NCBI RefSeq assembly: GCF_000711225.1
Contig: NZ_JOMG01000001.1
Location: 228,855 to 292,854, forward strand
Direction of reading: 5' to 3'
Source: Pelobacter seleniigenes DSM 18267
GTDB lineage: Bacteria > Desulfobacterota > Desulfuromonadia > Desulfuromonadales > Geopsychrobacteraceae
DNA length: 64,000 nucleotides
Made by a program: the position numbers and the translations under genes. Within the stretch, counting starts at the first letter, position 1. The number at the start of each line of letters is the position of its first letter. Below, in pieces: positions 18,206-27,115 of this stretch. The notes under the pieces were generated by a model that was not told where the DNA came from, did no database searches, and saw only the letters and a program-made list of their open reading frames with translations.

Positions 18206-18260
18206 TGGTCTGACCATTATGCTGGGCTATAAAATATGATTTTATCCAGGAAATTGTCAA
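18206..18260 (-). promoter_or_regulatory. Candidate glcD promoter with GntR-type operator
   Basis: On the minus strand TTGACA (18260-18255) and TATTTT (18236-18231) are 18 bases apart. At 18206-18216 lies TGGTCTGACCA, a palindrome around a central T, which would sit at about +8 to +18. This TGGTnnnACCA form is that of LldR/PdhR regulators of the GntR family. The placement suggests repression by blocking the promoter. Confidence 0.5.
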
Positions 18261-18370
18261 GCTTTTATGATTTATTAAATAAATCAGCTATTTACAATAA
18301 AAAAAATGGTCAATCCATTTTCTACTAGCAATAAAATTCGCTTTCGTGTAAAAAATTCCCAGCTCAGTAA

Positions 18371-18388
18371 TGGTATTTTATTTTACCA
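18371..18388. promoter_or_regulatory. Inverted repeat TGGTA-N8-TACCA
   Basis: TGGTA (18371-18375) and TACCA (18384-18388) flank eight AT bases, immediately upstream of a TATTTT hexamer (18400-18405). It could be a second, differently spaced operator or an activator site for lactate permease. Confidence 0.3.
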
Positions 18389-18399
18389 ATGCGATAAGG

Positions 18400-18432
18400 T
18401 ATTTTGTTTTTCAAGTATGGCAGGTCAGACCA
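18400..18432 (+). promoter_or_regulatory. Candidate lctP promoter element with second GntR-type operator
   Basis: GGTCAGACC (18423-18431) is the inverse complement of the core of the first operator and shares its flank (ATTGGTCTGACC in both when read on opposite strands). It lies about 18 bases after a TATTTT hexamer at 18400-18405, the same geometry as on the glcD side. No good -35 box is visible for this promoter. Confidence 0.45.
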
Positions 18433-18956
18433 ATTTTTCATGATTTAAAAGGGCTTTTGGTCACCAGGGCTGGAGTGAACAATATTTGGGAAGCCTCGCG
18501 AATGGGGTTGGAATCAGGCATCGGCAAAGTGCTGTTTGAAAGATTTTCCCCTCTTCCTCATTTTCACGACACCAAGACACCTGCGGTAACTTCAGGGTTG
18601 AGTGAAAACATCTGTCTAGCAACGTAAGAGGTCACAAATTTCGCCAAACAAATTCATTCAGATCGTCCAGCTGATAGATAAGTTATGAAGGCTGTCTGCT
18701 TGGTCATGCCTTTCCCAGGGAGCACAACAGTGAAGCGGATGGCTGTTGTGGCCAGACACACCAGAGCAGGTTCAGGCGGCAACAGAGGAATTCTTTCCGA
18801 TATTTCGGAAGAATGAATTAGGAATTAATGTAATTCAGGGCTTAGCACGAGCTTTGAATTCTTTTAAGTAACCGTTCTTGTTTTCAGTTTCTATAACCGT
18901 TTTCGTTGGTCGAATACGGTCGGAGGAAACCTTTTTTACCTTGAAGGAGCTACTTA

Positions 18957-20555
18957 ATGGCAACCGCGATTTCCCTGTTCCCGATTATTTTGCTAATCTG
19001 GCTGATGACAAAAAAAAGCAGTATGCCTTCGTTTCAGGCTCTCCCCCTGGTCGCCCTGATCCTGTACGTTGTCAAACTGGTTTATTTTGACATTGACGCC
19101 AACCTCGTCAACGCGACAGTGGTCAACGGTCTGTTGACGGCCTGGGTGCCGATTTCCATCGTGTTCGGCGCCATCTTCCTGTTCAAAACCATGGAATATA
19201 CCGGGGCAATGGACACCATCCGAACCTGGCTTAACGGTATCACCACCAACCAGGTTGCCCAGGCCATGATCATCGGCTGGGCCTTTGCTTTTCTCATTGA
19301 AGGTGCTTCCGGATTCGGCACCCCCGCTGCCATTGCCGCACCGATCCTGGTCGGCCTCGGCTTTAAACCGGTCCGGGTCGCGATCCTCTGCCTGATCATG
19401 AACTCGGTTCCGGTCCACTTTGGAGCGGTCGGCACTCCCGGCTGGTTCGGCCTCGGTAAAGGCGCCAACCTGACTGACCCGGAATTGTTGGCCGTCGGTC
19501 AGCAGGCCGCCCTGATTCACGGGGTCGCAGCATTAATTATTCCGGTGATCGCCCTGACCTTCGCTCTGAACTGGAAAATGGTGAAACGCAACCTCGGCTT
19601 TGTCTACCTGAGTATTTTCGCAACGATCATCCCCTACTATGCCTCAGCTCAGGTCAACTATGAGTTTCCGTCGGTTGTTGCTGGCGCAATCGGCACCGTT
19701 GCCTCGATCTTCTTTGCCGTCAAAGGTTACGGTCTGTGCAAGGAAGATGGAGTCGGCGCACCGCATAGTGCCATCTCCTTCGGCAAAATCTTCAAGGCCT
19801 CTTTCCCGCTTTGGGGAACGGTCGCCATGCTCCTTATCACCCGGATCAAACCCATCGGTATCAATGCCCTGCTGAAAAGCAACGCACCGATGTTCCACGC
19901 CGGCCTTGGTTCCTTCGGGGATCTGGATGTCAGCCGGGCCCTGGTGATTAATGTCAGCGGGATCTTCGGGACCGGGGTCAACTTTTCGTTCGCCAGTCTG
20001 TACATTCCCTTCCTGATCCCGTTTATCTTCATTTCGCTGGTGGCCTTCTGTGTCTTCCAGGCAAAAGGCGAGGTGATTCAGCGGGTCTCTTCCGAGTCCA
20101 TCAGCCAGATGAGAAACCCCACCCTGGCCTTGCTCGGAGCGCTGGTTTTTGTCAAGCTGCTGATGCTCGGAACTCCTGAAGTCAAAGCCAACACCATCAT
20201 TATCGGAACCGCCTTCGCAGACGTTTTCGGTGGGGCATGGTCGTTCCTGGCCGCTTACCTTGGGGCGCTGGGTGCATTTTTCTCCGGCTCCAATACGGTT
20301 TCCAACCTGACCTTCGGCGGCATTCAGGCCTCCATTGCCAACCAGCTGGGGCTCAATAAGATTACCGTTCTGGCCATGCAGTCGGTCGGCGGCGGCATGG
20401 GCAATATGACCTGTATTCACAATATCGTCGCAGTTTGCTCGGTGTTGGGTTTAAAGAACTCGGAAGGTTATATCCTCAAGCGGACGGCCATCCCCATGGT
20501 GATCTACGGGGTAATCGCCGGCGCCGTCGGTTATATCCTGTTATCCTTGGGCTAA
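18957..20555 (+). CDS. lctP: L-lactate permease family transporter
   Basis: The 532-residue membrane protein has at least twelve hydrophobic segments and the LctP signature regions: VFGAIFLFKTMEYTGAMD, FLIEGASGFGTPAAIAAPIL and SVPVHFGAVGTPGWFG. It imports lactate (or glycolate) with protons and feeds the oxidation genes on the opposite strand. The ATG follows AAGGAGCTACTTA. It is closed by a strong bidirectional terminator shared with hisI. Confidence 0.92.
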   Translation: MATAISLFPIILLIWLMTKKSSMPSFQALPLVALILYVVKLVYFDIDANLVNATVVNGLLTAWVPISIVFGAIFLFKTMEYTGAMDTIRTWLNGITTNQVAQAMIIGWAFAFLIEGASGFGTPAAIAAPILVGLGFKPVRVAILCLIMNSVPVHFGAVGTPGWFGLGKGANLTDPELLAVGQQAALIHGVAALIIPVIALTFALNWKMVKRNLGFVYLSIFATIIPYYASAQVNYEFPSVVAGAIGTVASIFFAVKGYGLCKEDGVGAPHSAISFGKIFKASFPLWGTVAMLLITRIKPIGINALLKSNAPMFHAGLGSFGDLDVSRALVINVSGIFGTGVNFSFASLYIPFLIPFIFISLVAFCVFQAKGEVIQRVSSESISQMRNPTLALLGALVFVKLLMLGTPEVKANTIIIGTAFADVFGGAWSFLAAYLGALGAFFSGSNTVSNLTFGGIQASIANQLGLNKITVLAMQSVGGGMGNMTCIHNIVAVCSVLGLKNSEGYILKRTAIPMVIYGVIAGAVGYILLSLG

Positions 20556-20601
20556 TCGATTTCTAAACCGGCCGGGCTCTCTCTGCCCGGGCCACAACAA
20601 C

Positions 20602-20640
20602 AAAAAAGCAGAGCCATCCCCGAGGGTGGCTCTGCTTTTT
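20602..20640. terminator. Bidirectional terminator between lctP and hisI
   Basis: A 12-base-pair stem (20608-20619 with 20624-20635, one G-U pair) is flanked by an A-run (20602-20607) and a T-run (20636-20640), so it can stop transcription from both sides. Confidence 0.9.
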
Positions 20641-20680
20641 CAGTTATGTCACTGCAAGTCTTGGTGTAACAAACAGATAG

Positions 20681-21076
20681 CTACAGCGGCTTTAACTCTT
20701 TGCTGGCCAGATCAAGGCTGCGGTAAAAACAACTCGGCCGCGTTTTTCCGCTGACCGGATCCTTGGTGTGACAGGCGCCACCGCCTTGTGGGGCGACTCG
20801 GTAAACCAGGGCATCCTGATCACAATCGGTGAGGATCTCGACAATCTTGAGAAAATCCCCGGAGGTTTCGCCCTTGGTCCAGAGTTCATTGCGCGAGGTC
20901 GACCAGAACGTGGCCATTCCTTTTTCCAGGGTCGTGGTCAAGGCCAGCTCATTGACATAGGCCAGCATCAGAATGCGACCATCCGCCACATCCTGAACCA
21001 CGGTCGGCACCAGCCCGCCGCGCTTGACAAAATCGATCTGTAACATACTCCCCTCTTCCAGTGTTTTTTTATCCAC
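20681..21076 (-). CDS. hisI: Phosphoribosyl-AMP cyclohydrolase HisI
   Basis: The 131-residue zinc enzyme opens the purine ring of PR-AMP in histidine synthesis. Family motifs are FWSTSRNELWTKGETSG, the metal-binding DCDQDA and the Cys in GGACHT. There is no fused PR-ATP pyrophosphatase (HisE) domain. The GTG at 21076 has AAGGAG seven bases upstream and is preferred over a TTG at 21082 and an ATG at 21046. It follows hisG on the same strand after 68 bases, so the two form a small his operon apart from any other his genes. Confidence 0.92.
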   Translation of the reverse strand: MDKKTLEEGSMLQIDFVKRGGLVPTVVQDVADGRILMLAYVNELALTTTLEKGMATFWSTSRNELWTKGETSGDFLKIVEILTDCDQDALVYRVAPQGGGACHTKDPVSGKTRPSCFYRSLDLASKELKPL

Positions 21077-21144
21077 TCTCAATCTCCTTGTTGAATTTCA
21101 CGAACTCGCTAAAAACCTCAACGGCAGCCGGAGCGCCGCCACCT

Positions 21145-22083
21145 TCAGAAATGCCGCGCCCGGATCATATCCTGGGTAAAAACCTTCGGTGCGGGGATCG
21201 GCACGATGCCGTCCACGCCCAACCGTAACAGTTTCGGGGCAAGAATATTCAATTCCGATTCACGGATCACCACGGTCACGCTGACCCAGGCCGCATCGAC
21301 CACCGGGCTCACCGTCGGCGAGACAACGGACGGCAAGAGTTGCTCCACTTCCTTCAGCACGCGGGTCGGGACATCCATAAACACCATGAATACCGGCTCG
21401 CGCTCGGCTTGCAGCACCGCGTCGATACAGATGCGGATATCCTCCATCTTCTCAAGTTTGGCCGGATTTTTGATGGCCTCCCGATTGGCAATCAGCTGGG
21501 GATTGGAGGTGAACAGCTCACCGACAATGATATTGCCGTTGGCCTTGAGAGTCGCCCCGGTCTCGGTAATATCGGTGAAGGCATCGGATTCACCCATCAT
21601 CACCTTAGCCTCGGTTTTCCCTTCGCTTTTCAGAATGCGCAGATCCTCGACCCCGTACAACTCAGCCATCCGCCGACGGGTCAGGTTGGGCAGCTCAGTA
21701 GCAATGATTTTGCCCGCACAGTCGGGCGGATTGACAATGCCCGATTCCGGCCGGGTAGCCAGCACCAGCCGCGACGGCTGGTTGGTGTACTTGGAGAAGA
21801 TAAAATCACCCAGGACTTCGACGTCCTGCTCCATTCCGGCTTCAAAAACGTAATCCTTGCCGGTAATCCCGCAGTCGACGATACCGTCCCGCACCTTCTG
21901 CGGCATTTCCTTGCGGTCCAGGACCCGAAAGACCACATCCTTGTCATAAGGCCCCATCATTTCGTACTGGCGCCCTTTTTTCAGCGGCCGCCCTGATTTT
22001 TCCAGCAGGCGCAGCACCTGCTCATTGAGACTTCCGGAAGGGATACCAAAATAGAGCACCCCGTCTTCTTTTCCATACGGCAT
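21145..22083 (-). CDS. hisG: ATP phosphoribosyltransferase HisG (long form)
   Basis: This enzyme commits ATP and PRPP to histidine synthesis. The 312-residue length and the C-terminal third (ERVxVFM-like EPVFMVFMDVP, VSVTVVIRESELN) indicate the long form with the histidine-binding regulatory domain, which does not need HisZ. N-terminal motifs include FGIPSGSLNEQVLRLLEKSG and VDCGITGKDYV. The ATG at 22083 follows AGAGGATGTTGCC; upstream codons to 22320 are not part of the family. The frame is divergent from the ZraS-like kinase. Confidence 0.92.
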   Translation of the reverse strand: MPYGKEDGVLYFGIPSGSLNEQVLRLLEKSGRPLKKGRQYEMMGPYDKDVVFRVLDRKEMPQKVRDGIVDCGITGKDYVFEAGMEQDVEVLGDFIFSKYTNQPSRLVLATRPESGIVNPPDCAGKIIATELPNLTRRRMAELYGVEDLRILKSEGKTEAKVMMGESDAFTDITETGATLKANGNIIVGELFTSNPQLIANREAIKNPAKLEKMEDIRICIDAVLQAEREPVFMVFMDVPTRVLKEVEQLLPSVVSPTVSPVVDAAWVSVTVVIRESELNILAPKLLRLGVDGIVPIPAPKVFTQDMIRARHF

Positions 22084-22348
22084 GGCAACATCCTCTGTCA
22101 TTGGCAAAGTTAAGGTGAATAGAATCCGCCACATTCTGCCAGCTTGCCGGCAAAACCACAACGACAGATTCCCCTGGACATTGCTTCGCCCGCACAGCAG
22201 CCCCCTTGGCCGCTGCCGACCGAAGAAGCTTCCCTGCGCCCAGCCACGGATTGGGGCAGGGTTCGCTTGACAAAGCGGCCGGTCCGTGGCACACCGGTAA
22301 AGGAACAGATATTCAGCCATTTAAACAAAGCAGCGGTTCTGTCAGCAC

Positions 22349-24115
22349 ATGTCAACATCTGATCACCATCCCCCGATAGCACCAATCAGCCCGGGCAAGC
22401 GGGCACTGTCCCTCCCGGTGCTCGGCTTCATCCTGGCCAGCCTGTTACTCGCCTCTGTGCTGGCGGTCCTGACCGGGCTCAATATGAACCGTGAACAACA
22501 ATTCATGGAAAAATTCCTGCTCCAGGAAGCGGAGACCTTGGTCAGAGCCTTCGAAGCGGGGGCACGTGCGTCAATGATGATGGATTCTGCGAACGGCAAC
22601 CTGACCACCCTGGTGAGGGAAACCGCTCGGGAAAAAAATGTTGCCTACATCCTGATTCTGGATGAACAGGGGCAGACCATTGCCAGCGCCGGACAGCCGC
22701 CGGACCGTGCCCACTTGCCGGCGGGCGCGACGATACTGGAAACAGACACCCCCCAGGTTCGTTTCCTGACCAGCCCGGCAGGCCAGCGGATTTATGAAAT
22801 TGCCAAGGAATTCAATCCGCTGACCATGATGCCCCAGCGGATGGGCATGATGTCACGCTGGCAAAATTGGTGCGGCAATTCACCGGGCAACAGCAGCAGT
22901 GACTGCCGCCAGATCATCTACCTCGGGTTGTATACAGAAAGTTTTGATGCCGCTCGTAAAGAAGATATCAAGCAGAGCCTGCTCCTGCTGGGGATCCTGT
23001 TTTTACTGAGCAGCGGCGGCCTGTACGCCCTGCTGCTGGCCAATAAATCCCGGGCGGCCAAAGAAGCTCTGGAGAATATGGAACTCTACACCAACAATGT
23101 GATTAACAGCATGCCGGCCGGACTGATCAGTCTTGATCCTGAACAGCGGATCGTCACCGCCAACAGAGCCGCCCTGACGATCTTCGGTTACAGTGAGGCC
23201 GACCTTCGTGACAAGAGCATGACTCAGCTCGATGAGGTCGGAGCAGGCGCCCTGAGCGCCCTGCTGCGTTCCGACCGGGAACTTATCGAACAGCCCCTGA
23301 ATTGCCTGAGCCGCAACGGTGAGTCGATTCCCTTGAAAGTAAGCGCGTCCCAGCTCCGTGATCGGGAAGGACGCCTGCGCGGGAGGGTACTGATTCTACG
23401 CGACCAGCGTGAAATCAAAGCCATGGAAGAAGCCTTGGAACGCTCCCGGCGCCATGCCGCCCTCGGCCGGATGGCAGCAGGAGTCGCCCATGAAATCCGC
23501 AACCCCCTCGGTACCCTGCGCGGTTTTGCCCAATACTTTTCCCGCAGTGCCAAAGAGGATCCCCAGGCCAAAGAATATGCGGAACTGATGGTTGGCGAGG
23601 TTGACCGCCTCAATCGCACGGTTTCTGCCCTGCTGCAGTTCTCCAGGCCACGCGAACCGGAATATGCGCGAATCGACCTGCTCAGGATAGCTGAAAAATC
23701 ATTGACCTTCATCCAGGAGGAAGCGGACAGTCAAGGGATTGCGCTGGAGCTGCAGATAGCCGCCCCGGACCTGCAGCTTTATGCGGACCCGGATCTTTTA
23801 CAGCAGGTGTTGTTCAACTTACTCCAGAACAGCCTGGCGGCTACCGACTCCGGCGGCAGAATTGTGCTTGGCGGACAGGAGACGGCCGACATGATTCAGC
23901 TGTGGGTCGAAGATTCCGGCAAAGGTCTTTCCCAGGAGGAGCAGGCAAAAATGTTTGATCCTTTCTATACCACCAGAAAAGATGGCACCGGCCTCGGCCT
24001 CTCTCTGGTACAGCAGATCATTGAACAGCATCAGGGGCATATCGAGGTCGTCAGCGAACCCGGCCAAGGTTGTCGGATTACCATTATGCTGCCCCGGCGG
24101 AAGGAACAGTCATGA
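22349..24115 (+). CDS. ZraS-like membrane sensor histidine kinase
   Basis: The 588-residue kinase has a membrane helix (about 22-45), a periplasmic sensor of about 160 residues, a second helix (about 208-230), a PAS domain (NVINSMPAGLISLDPEQ), HisKA with AGVAHEIRNPLGTLRGF and HATPase_c (DSGKGLS, GTGLGLSL). The sensor ends with a methionine-rich segment (MMPQRMGMM) and two cysteines before the second helix, which could bind a soft metal. The layout matches ZraS/HydH, sensors of zinc or lead. The stop overlaps the start of its regulator (ATGA). No zraP gene is nearby, so the signal is uncertain. Confidence 0.82.
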   Translation: MSTSDHHPPIAPISPGKRALSLPVLGFILASLLLASVLAVLTGLNMNREQQFMEKFLLQEAETLVRAFEAGARASMMMDSANGNLTTLVRETAREKNVAYILILDEQGQTIASAGQPPDRAHLPAGATILETDTPQVRFLTSPAGQRIYEIAKEFNPLTMMPQRMGMMSRWQNWCGNSPGNSSSDCRQIIYLGLYTESFDAARKEDIKQSLLLLGILFLLSSGGLYALLLANKSRAAKEALENMELYTNNVINSMPAGLISLDPEQRIVTANRAALTIFGYSEADLRDKSMTQLDEVGAGALSALLRSDRELIEQPLNCLSRNGESIPLKVSASQLRDREGRLRGRVLILRDQREIKAMEEALERSRRHAALGRMAAGVAHEIRNPLGTLRGFAQYFSRSAKEDPQAKEYAELMVGEVDRLNRTVSALLQFSRPREPEYARIDLLRIAEKSLTFIQEEADSQGIALELQIAAPDLQLYADPDLLQQVLFNLLQNSLAATDSGGRIVLGGQETADMIQLWVEDSGKGLSQEEQAKMFDPFYTTRKDGTGLGLSLVQQIIEQHQGHIEVVSEPGQGCRITIMLPRRKEQS

Positions 24116-25476
24116 AACAGGTTCAGCCGACTCTGCTGCTGGTCGATGACGATACCGCTCATCGGACTATGCTGAAAGCTCACCTCGCGGGATCGGGATA
24201 TGCCATCATCGAAGCGGATGACGGCGATGTCGGCGCCCATCTGGCCAGGGAGCTAGCGGTTGACCTTGTCCTACTCGATCTGAAAATGAAACGCATGGAC
24301 GGCATGGAAGCGCTGGTGGAAATCCACCAGCACAAACCGGAGCTGCCGGTCATTATCATCACCGCCTTTTCTTCGGTGGAGAATGCCGTAGCGGCAATGA
24401 AGCAAGGAGCCTTCGATTATGTCACCAAACCGGTCGACAGCGACGCGTTACGAATGACGGTCAAGCGGGCCCTCGACTTCAAGTCCCTGGAACAGGAAAA
24501 CCTTTCCCTCCGCCAGAGGCTGGGAGAAACCTTTGATCTCGGCAACCTGATCGGCAGCAGTCAACCGATGCAGGAACTGGCTGAAACCCTGGCCCTGGTC
24601 GCACCTTCCGACGCGACCGTGTTGATTACCGGCGAATCGGGAACCGGCAAAGAGCTGGTCGCCGGAGCGGTTCACCACAACAGCCGGCGCAAGGACGCTC
24701 CCTTTATCAAGGTCAACTGCGCGGCCCTGCATGAGAACCTGCTGGAAAGCGAACTGTTCGGCCATGAAAAAGGGGCCTTTACCGGTGCCGCCGAACAGCG
24801 CAAAGGGCGCTTTGAACTGGCCGACCGGGGAACCCTGTTCCTGGATGAAATTGGCGATATGAGCCCGACCACCCAGGCCAAGATCCTGCGTGTGCTCCAG
24901 GAAGGAGAATTTGAACGGCTTGGCGGCAGCACGACCATCAAGGTCGATGTCCGCCTGCTGGCTGCCACCCACAAGGACCTGGAGCAGATGGTCGCCGCCG
25001 GCAGCTTTCGCCAGGATCTCTTCTTTCGCCTCAGCGTTGTGCCCCTGCACCTGCCGCCATTGCGGGAACGTACCATGGACATCCCGGCCCTGGCGGAGCA
25101 TTTCCTTCACCGCTACAGTCACAAGAACCGCAAGGATATCCGCAGCATCCAGGCCGACGCCATGGAGGCCCTGCTGGCCTATCAATGGCCGGGCAACATC
25201 CGCGAACTGGAAAATGCCATCGAACGTGCTGTCATCCTCTGCCTGGAGGAAAAAATCGCCCTGCAGCACCTGCCGCAACAGGTCCGCCAGGCCTTTGCCG
25301 AAACGACTGAGCGCCCCTTTGCCATCCGTCCGGGCTTGACCCTGAAAGACATGGAGAAAGAACTGATTCTCTCCACCCTGCGGCAAACCGGCGAAAACCG
25401 GACTAAAGCAGCCGAAATCCTGGGCATCACCCGGCAGACCCTGCAAAACAAACTCAAGGAATACGGTCTGACCTGA
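24112..25476 (+). CDS. ZraR-like sigma-54 response regulator
   Basis: The 454-residue activator has a receiver (VDDDTAHR, phospho-Asp in LVLLDLKMKRMDG), AAA+ with Walker A GESGTGKE, the GAFTGA loop and Walker [10 protein letters not shown], and a Fis-type helix-turn-helix (RTKAAEILGITRQTLQNKL). The ATG at 24112 overlaps the kinase stop and is the natural start; the frame extends to 24070 inside the kinase. It should activate sigma-54 promoters in response to the adjacent kinase. I found no -24/-12 promoter next to it, so its targets are probably elsewhere. Confidence 0.87.
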   Translation: MKQVQPTLLLVDDDTAHRTMLKAHLAGSGYAIIEADDGDVGAHLARELAVDLVLLDLKMKRMDGMEALVEIHQHKPELPVIIITAFSSVENAVAAMKQGAFDYVTKPVDSDALRMTVKRALDFKSLEQENLSLRQRLGETFDLGNLIGSSQPMQELAETLALVAPSDATVLITGESGTGKELVAGAVHHNSRRKDAPFIKVNCAALHENLLESELFGHEKGAFTGAAEQRKGRFELADRGTLFLDEIGDMSPTTQAKILRVLQEGEFERLGGSTTIKVDVRLLAATHKDLEQMVAAGSFRQDLFFRLSVVPLHLPPLRERTMDIPALAEHFLHRYSHKNRKDIRSIQADAMEALLAYQWPGNIRELENAIERAVILCLEEKIALQHLPQQVRQAFAETTERPFAIRPGLTLKDMEKELILSTLRQTGENRTKAAEILGITRQTLQNKLKEYGLT

Positions 25477-25595
25477 AGTCGATCATTTTTTCGCCCACCG
25501 GCCAGCAAACCGACCCGGCCCCAAAACATCCCCCTTCCCCACCAACCTGAGCAGCGCTCGTGGCTCTTTGCGGAGAAATATCCGACCAGTAAGCG

Positions 25596-26861
25596 CTACA
25601 AAAAGAGGGGCCTGATGTGTCGTTGCAATAAATTCTCCGTCACATTTTGGGAAACTCTGGGCGCGGCCTCGTCCAGGGCCGTCAGGTAAGCAGCGCCCAT
25701 TTCCGCTGCGATCTTGAAGCCGACATGCAACAACTGGCGCAAATGCGGATTATATTCGGGGCAGGTTTGGTCATGCCGCAACGCGGCTGCAAACCGCTCG
25801 CCAGACCAGGATTGCACCACGCTCGGCAGCGGCAGTGCCGTGGATTCAATGGCAAGCACCGCAGCGTAAGGTGCGCATAATTCGGTAGAACGGGTGTAAG
25901 CAGCGGCATAGATCTGCTTGACAAGATCGAGCCCTCTCCCACCATGTTCAGCCAGACCGAGCAGTTCCTCGAGCCAAGTTGTCCCCGCTGTTTTGATATG
26001 CAGGCCGACATCGTGACAACGGATCAGTTCCCGAATCGGCCGGTAGATGGAAAACTTATCACTGCCTGAATGAACGCTGAGTTTGAGCGTCGGCGGCAGA
26101 CCGAAGGTCTTGATTGCGTATTTGACCACACAGATATCGGCTTCGAACTCATCCCTGAACTGATGGACGTTACCGCGGTAATCGACCCCCTTGTTGAAAC
26201 GCCCGGAAAACTTCGGCGCGATAGTCTGCAGCGGAATGTGTTCATCAGCCAGCGCGGCCAGGATGAAAAGCAGTTCGGCAGGGCTTTGCGGATCATCGGT
26301 TTCATCGATGGAGACTTCGGCAACAAAAGAACCGGCGCCTTTTCCGTGGCGAATATGCCGGTAAATTTCGCCAGCCTGCTGCGTGGCGAACAGGTATTTC
26401 TCGGCCACATGACGCAGCAGGTCAAAGCTGATCGACAACGGCCGGGGCAAGCCGGGGATGGCGAGGTCTCCGCTGAAGGCCCGATATTTGTCAACAAACG
26501 CGTTCAGGTCGGACTCTGCCGCTGGCTGGCCGATGGCATCGGCGACATCCAGGGTAAAAAAATCACAATAAGGAAGAAAATGGTCGACGGTTTCCAGGCC
26601 GATATGGTCTGCATCGACCCAATACTGCCCTTGCCAACCCAGGGCTTGCACGGCCTGCTCGGCAGCTTCGCGCTGGGCGCGGGGGTCGGTTTTGATAAGC
26701 TGATGCTCACGGTGGGATTTATTCCAGGCAATGGCCAGTTCCACCCCGCCTGTGCAAGCCTGCTGCACGGCGGCCAACTGGGCCGGACCTTGGCGCCCGA
26801 AACGATCTCCGGTACCGATTGAGTACTTGGCCAGTTCCATAAGTTCTTGCTCCATATTCAT
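25596..26861 (-). CDS. Tagaturonate epimerase family protein (UxaE-like)
   Basis: The 421-residue protein matches my knowledge of the UxaE family in its opening (KYSIGTGDRFGRQGPAQLAAV), the VWNKSHREHQLI-type segment and the YWVDADHIGLETVDHFLPYCDFFTLDVAD block. UxaE proteins epimerise tagaturonate to fructuronate in hexuronate breakdown, with metal-binding acidic and histidine residues. No other uronate genes (uxaC, uxuA, kdgK) are in the window, so its role here is uncertain and it may act on another keto-acid sugar. No clear ribosome site precedes the ATG. It is alone between a convergent regulator and a lipoprotein gene. Confidence 0.65.
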   Translation of the reverse strand: MNMEQELMELAKYSIGTGDRFGRQGPAQLAAVQQACTGGVELAIAWNKSHREHQLIKTDPRAQREAAEQAVQALGWQGQYWVDADHIGLETVDHFLPYCDFFTLDVADAIGQPAAESDLNAFVDKYRAFSGDLAIPGLPRPLSISFDLLRHVAEKYLFATQQAGEIYRHIRHGKGAGSFVAEVSIDETDDPQSPAELLFILAALADEHIPLQTIAPKFSGRFNKGVDYRGNVHQFRDEFEADICVVKYAIKTFGLPPTLKLSVHSGSDKFSIYRPIRELIRCHDVGLHIKTAGTTWLEELLGLAEHGGRGLDLVKQIYAAAYTRSTELCAPYAAVLAIESTALPLPSVVQSWSGERFAAALRHDQTCPEYNPHLRQLLHVGFKIAAEMGAAYLTALDEAAPRVSQNVTENLLQRHIRPLFL

Positions 26862-27115
26862 TATCAGGCGGTTAAAAACAACCTGCTACGCGCACGGACG
26901 GACGATCAAAATCGCTGTCAAGCGGCTCCCGCATTGATTTTGGGAAACAGTGAAAAACTCTCTTTCTCGCTCTGCTTGAAAAAACCAGGATTTTTTGTCA
27001 AGCACTTGCCAGATCAACTTTAATTGTCGCATGCCTGACTGGTGCAGGAAAAGGGGGCAGCCAGCCCCTCCCCCCCACGCTTTCCGGTTGTTCTCAGCCA
27101 TCCGGGGCCACTGCT

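Larger units (their letters stand above)
17753..18956. other. 1.2 kb gene-free control region between lactate genes
   Basis: No convincing protein gene lies here; the longest open frame (85 codons, 18370-18627) has no ribosome site and spans an operator. The part from about 18200 to 18420 is strongly AT-rich and holds the presumed promoters and operators listed separately. The flanks contain two copies of AGCAACCGCTAAC (17945 and 18034 regions) and a hairpin TTCCGA-TATT-TCGGAA (18795-18810). If the promoters are placed correctly, both divergent transcripts have leaders of roughly 470-545 bases. Confidence 0.6.

Noticed and set aside
18370..18627. An 85-codon frame in the lactate control region
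   Set aside because: It has no ribosome site, no homology I recognise, and overlaps the second operator.
22290..22310. A TGGCAC word upstream of the ZraS-like kinase as a sigma-54 promoter
   Set aside because: The -12 GC element is not at the required ten-base distance.
24448..25446. A 332-codon open frame opposite the ZraR-like regulator (and similarly 9892-10920 opposite the NtrC-like one)
   Set aside because: Both are mirror images of AAA+ coding sequence with no independent support.
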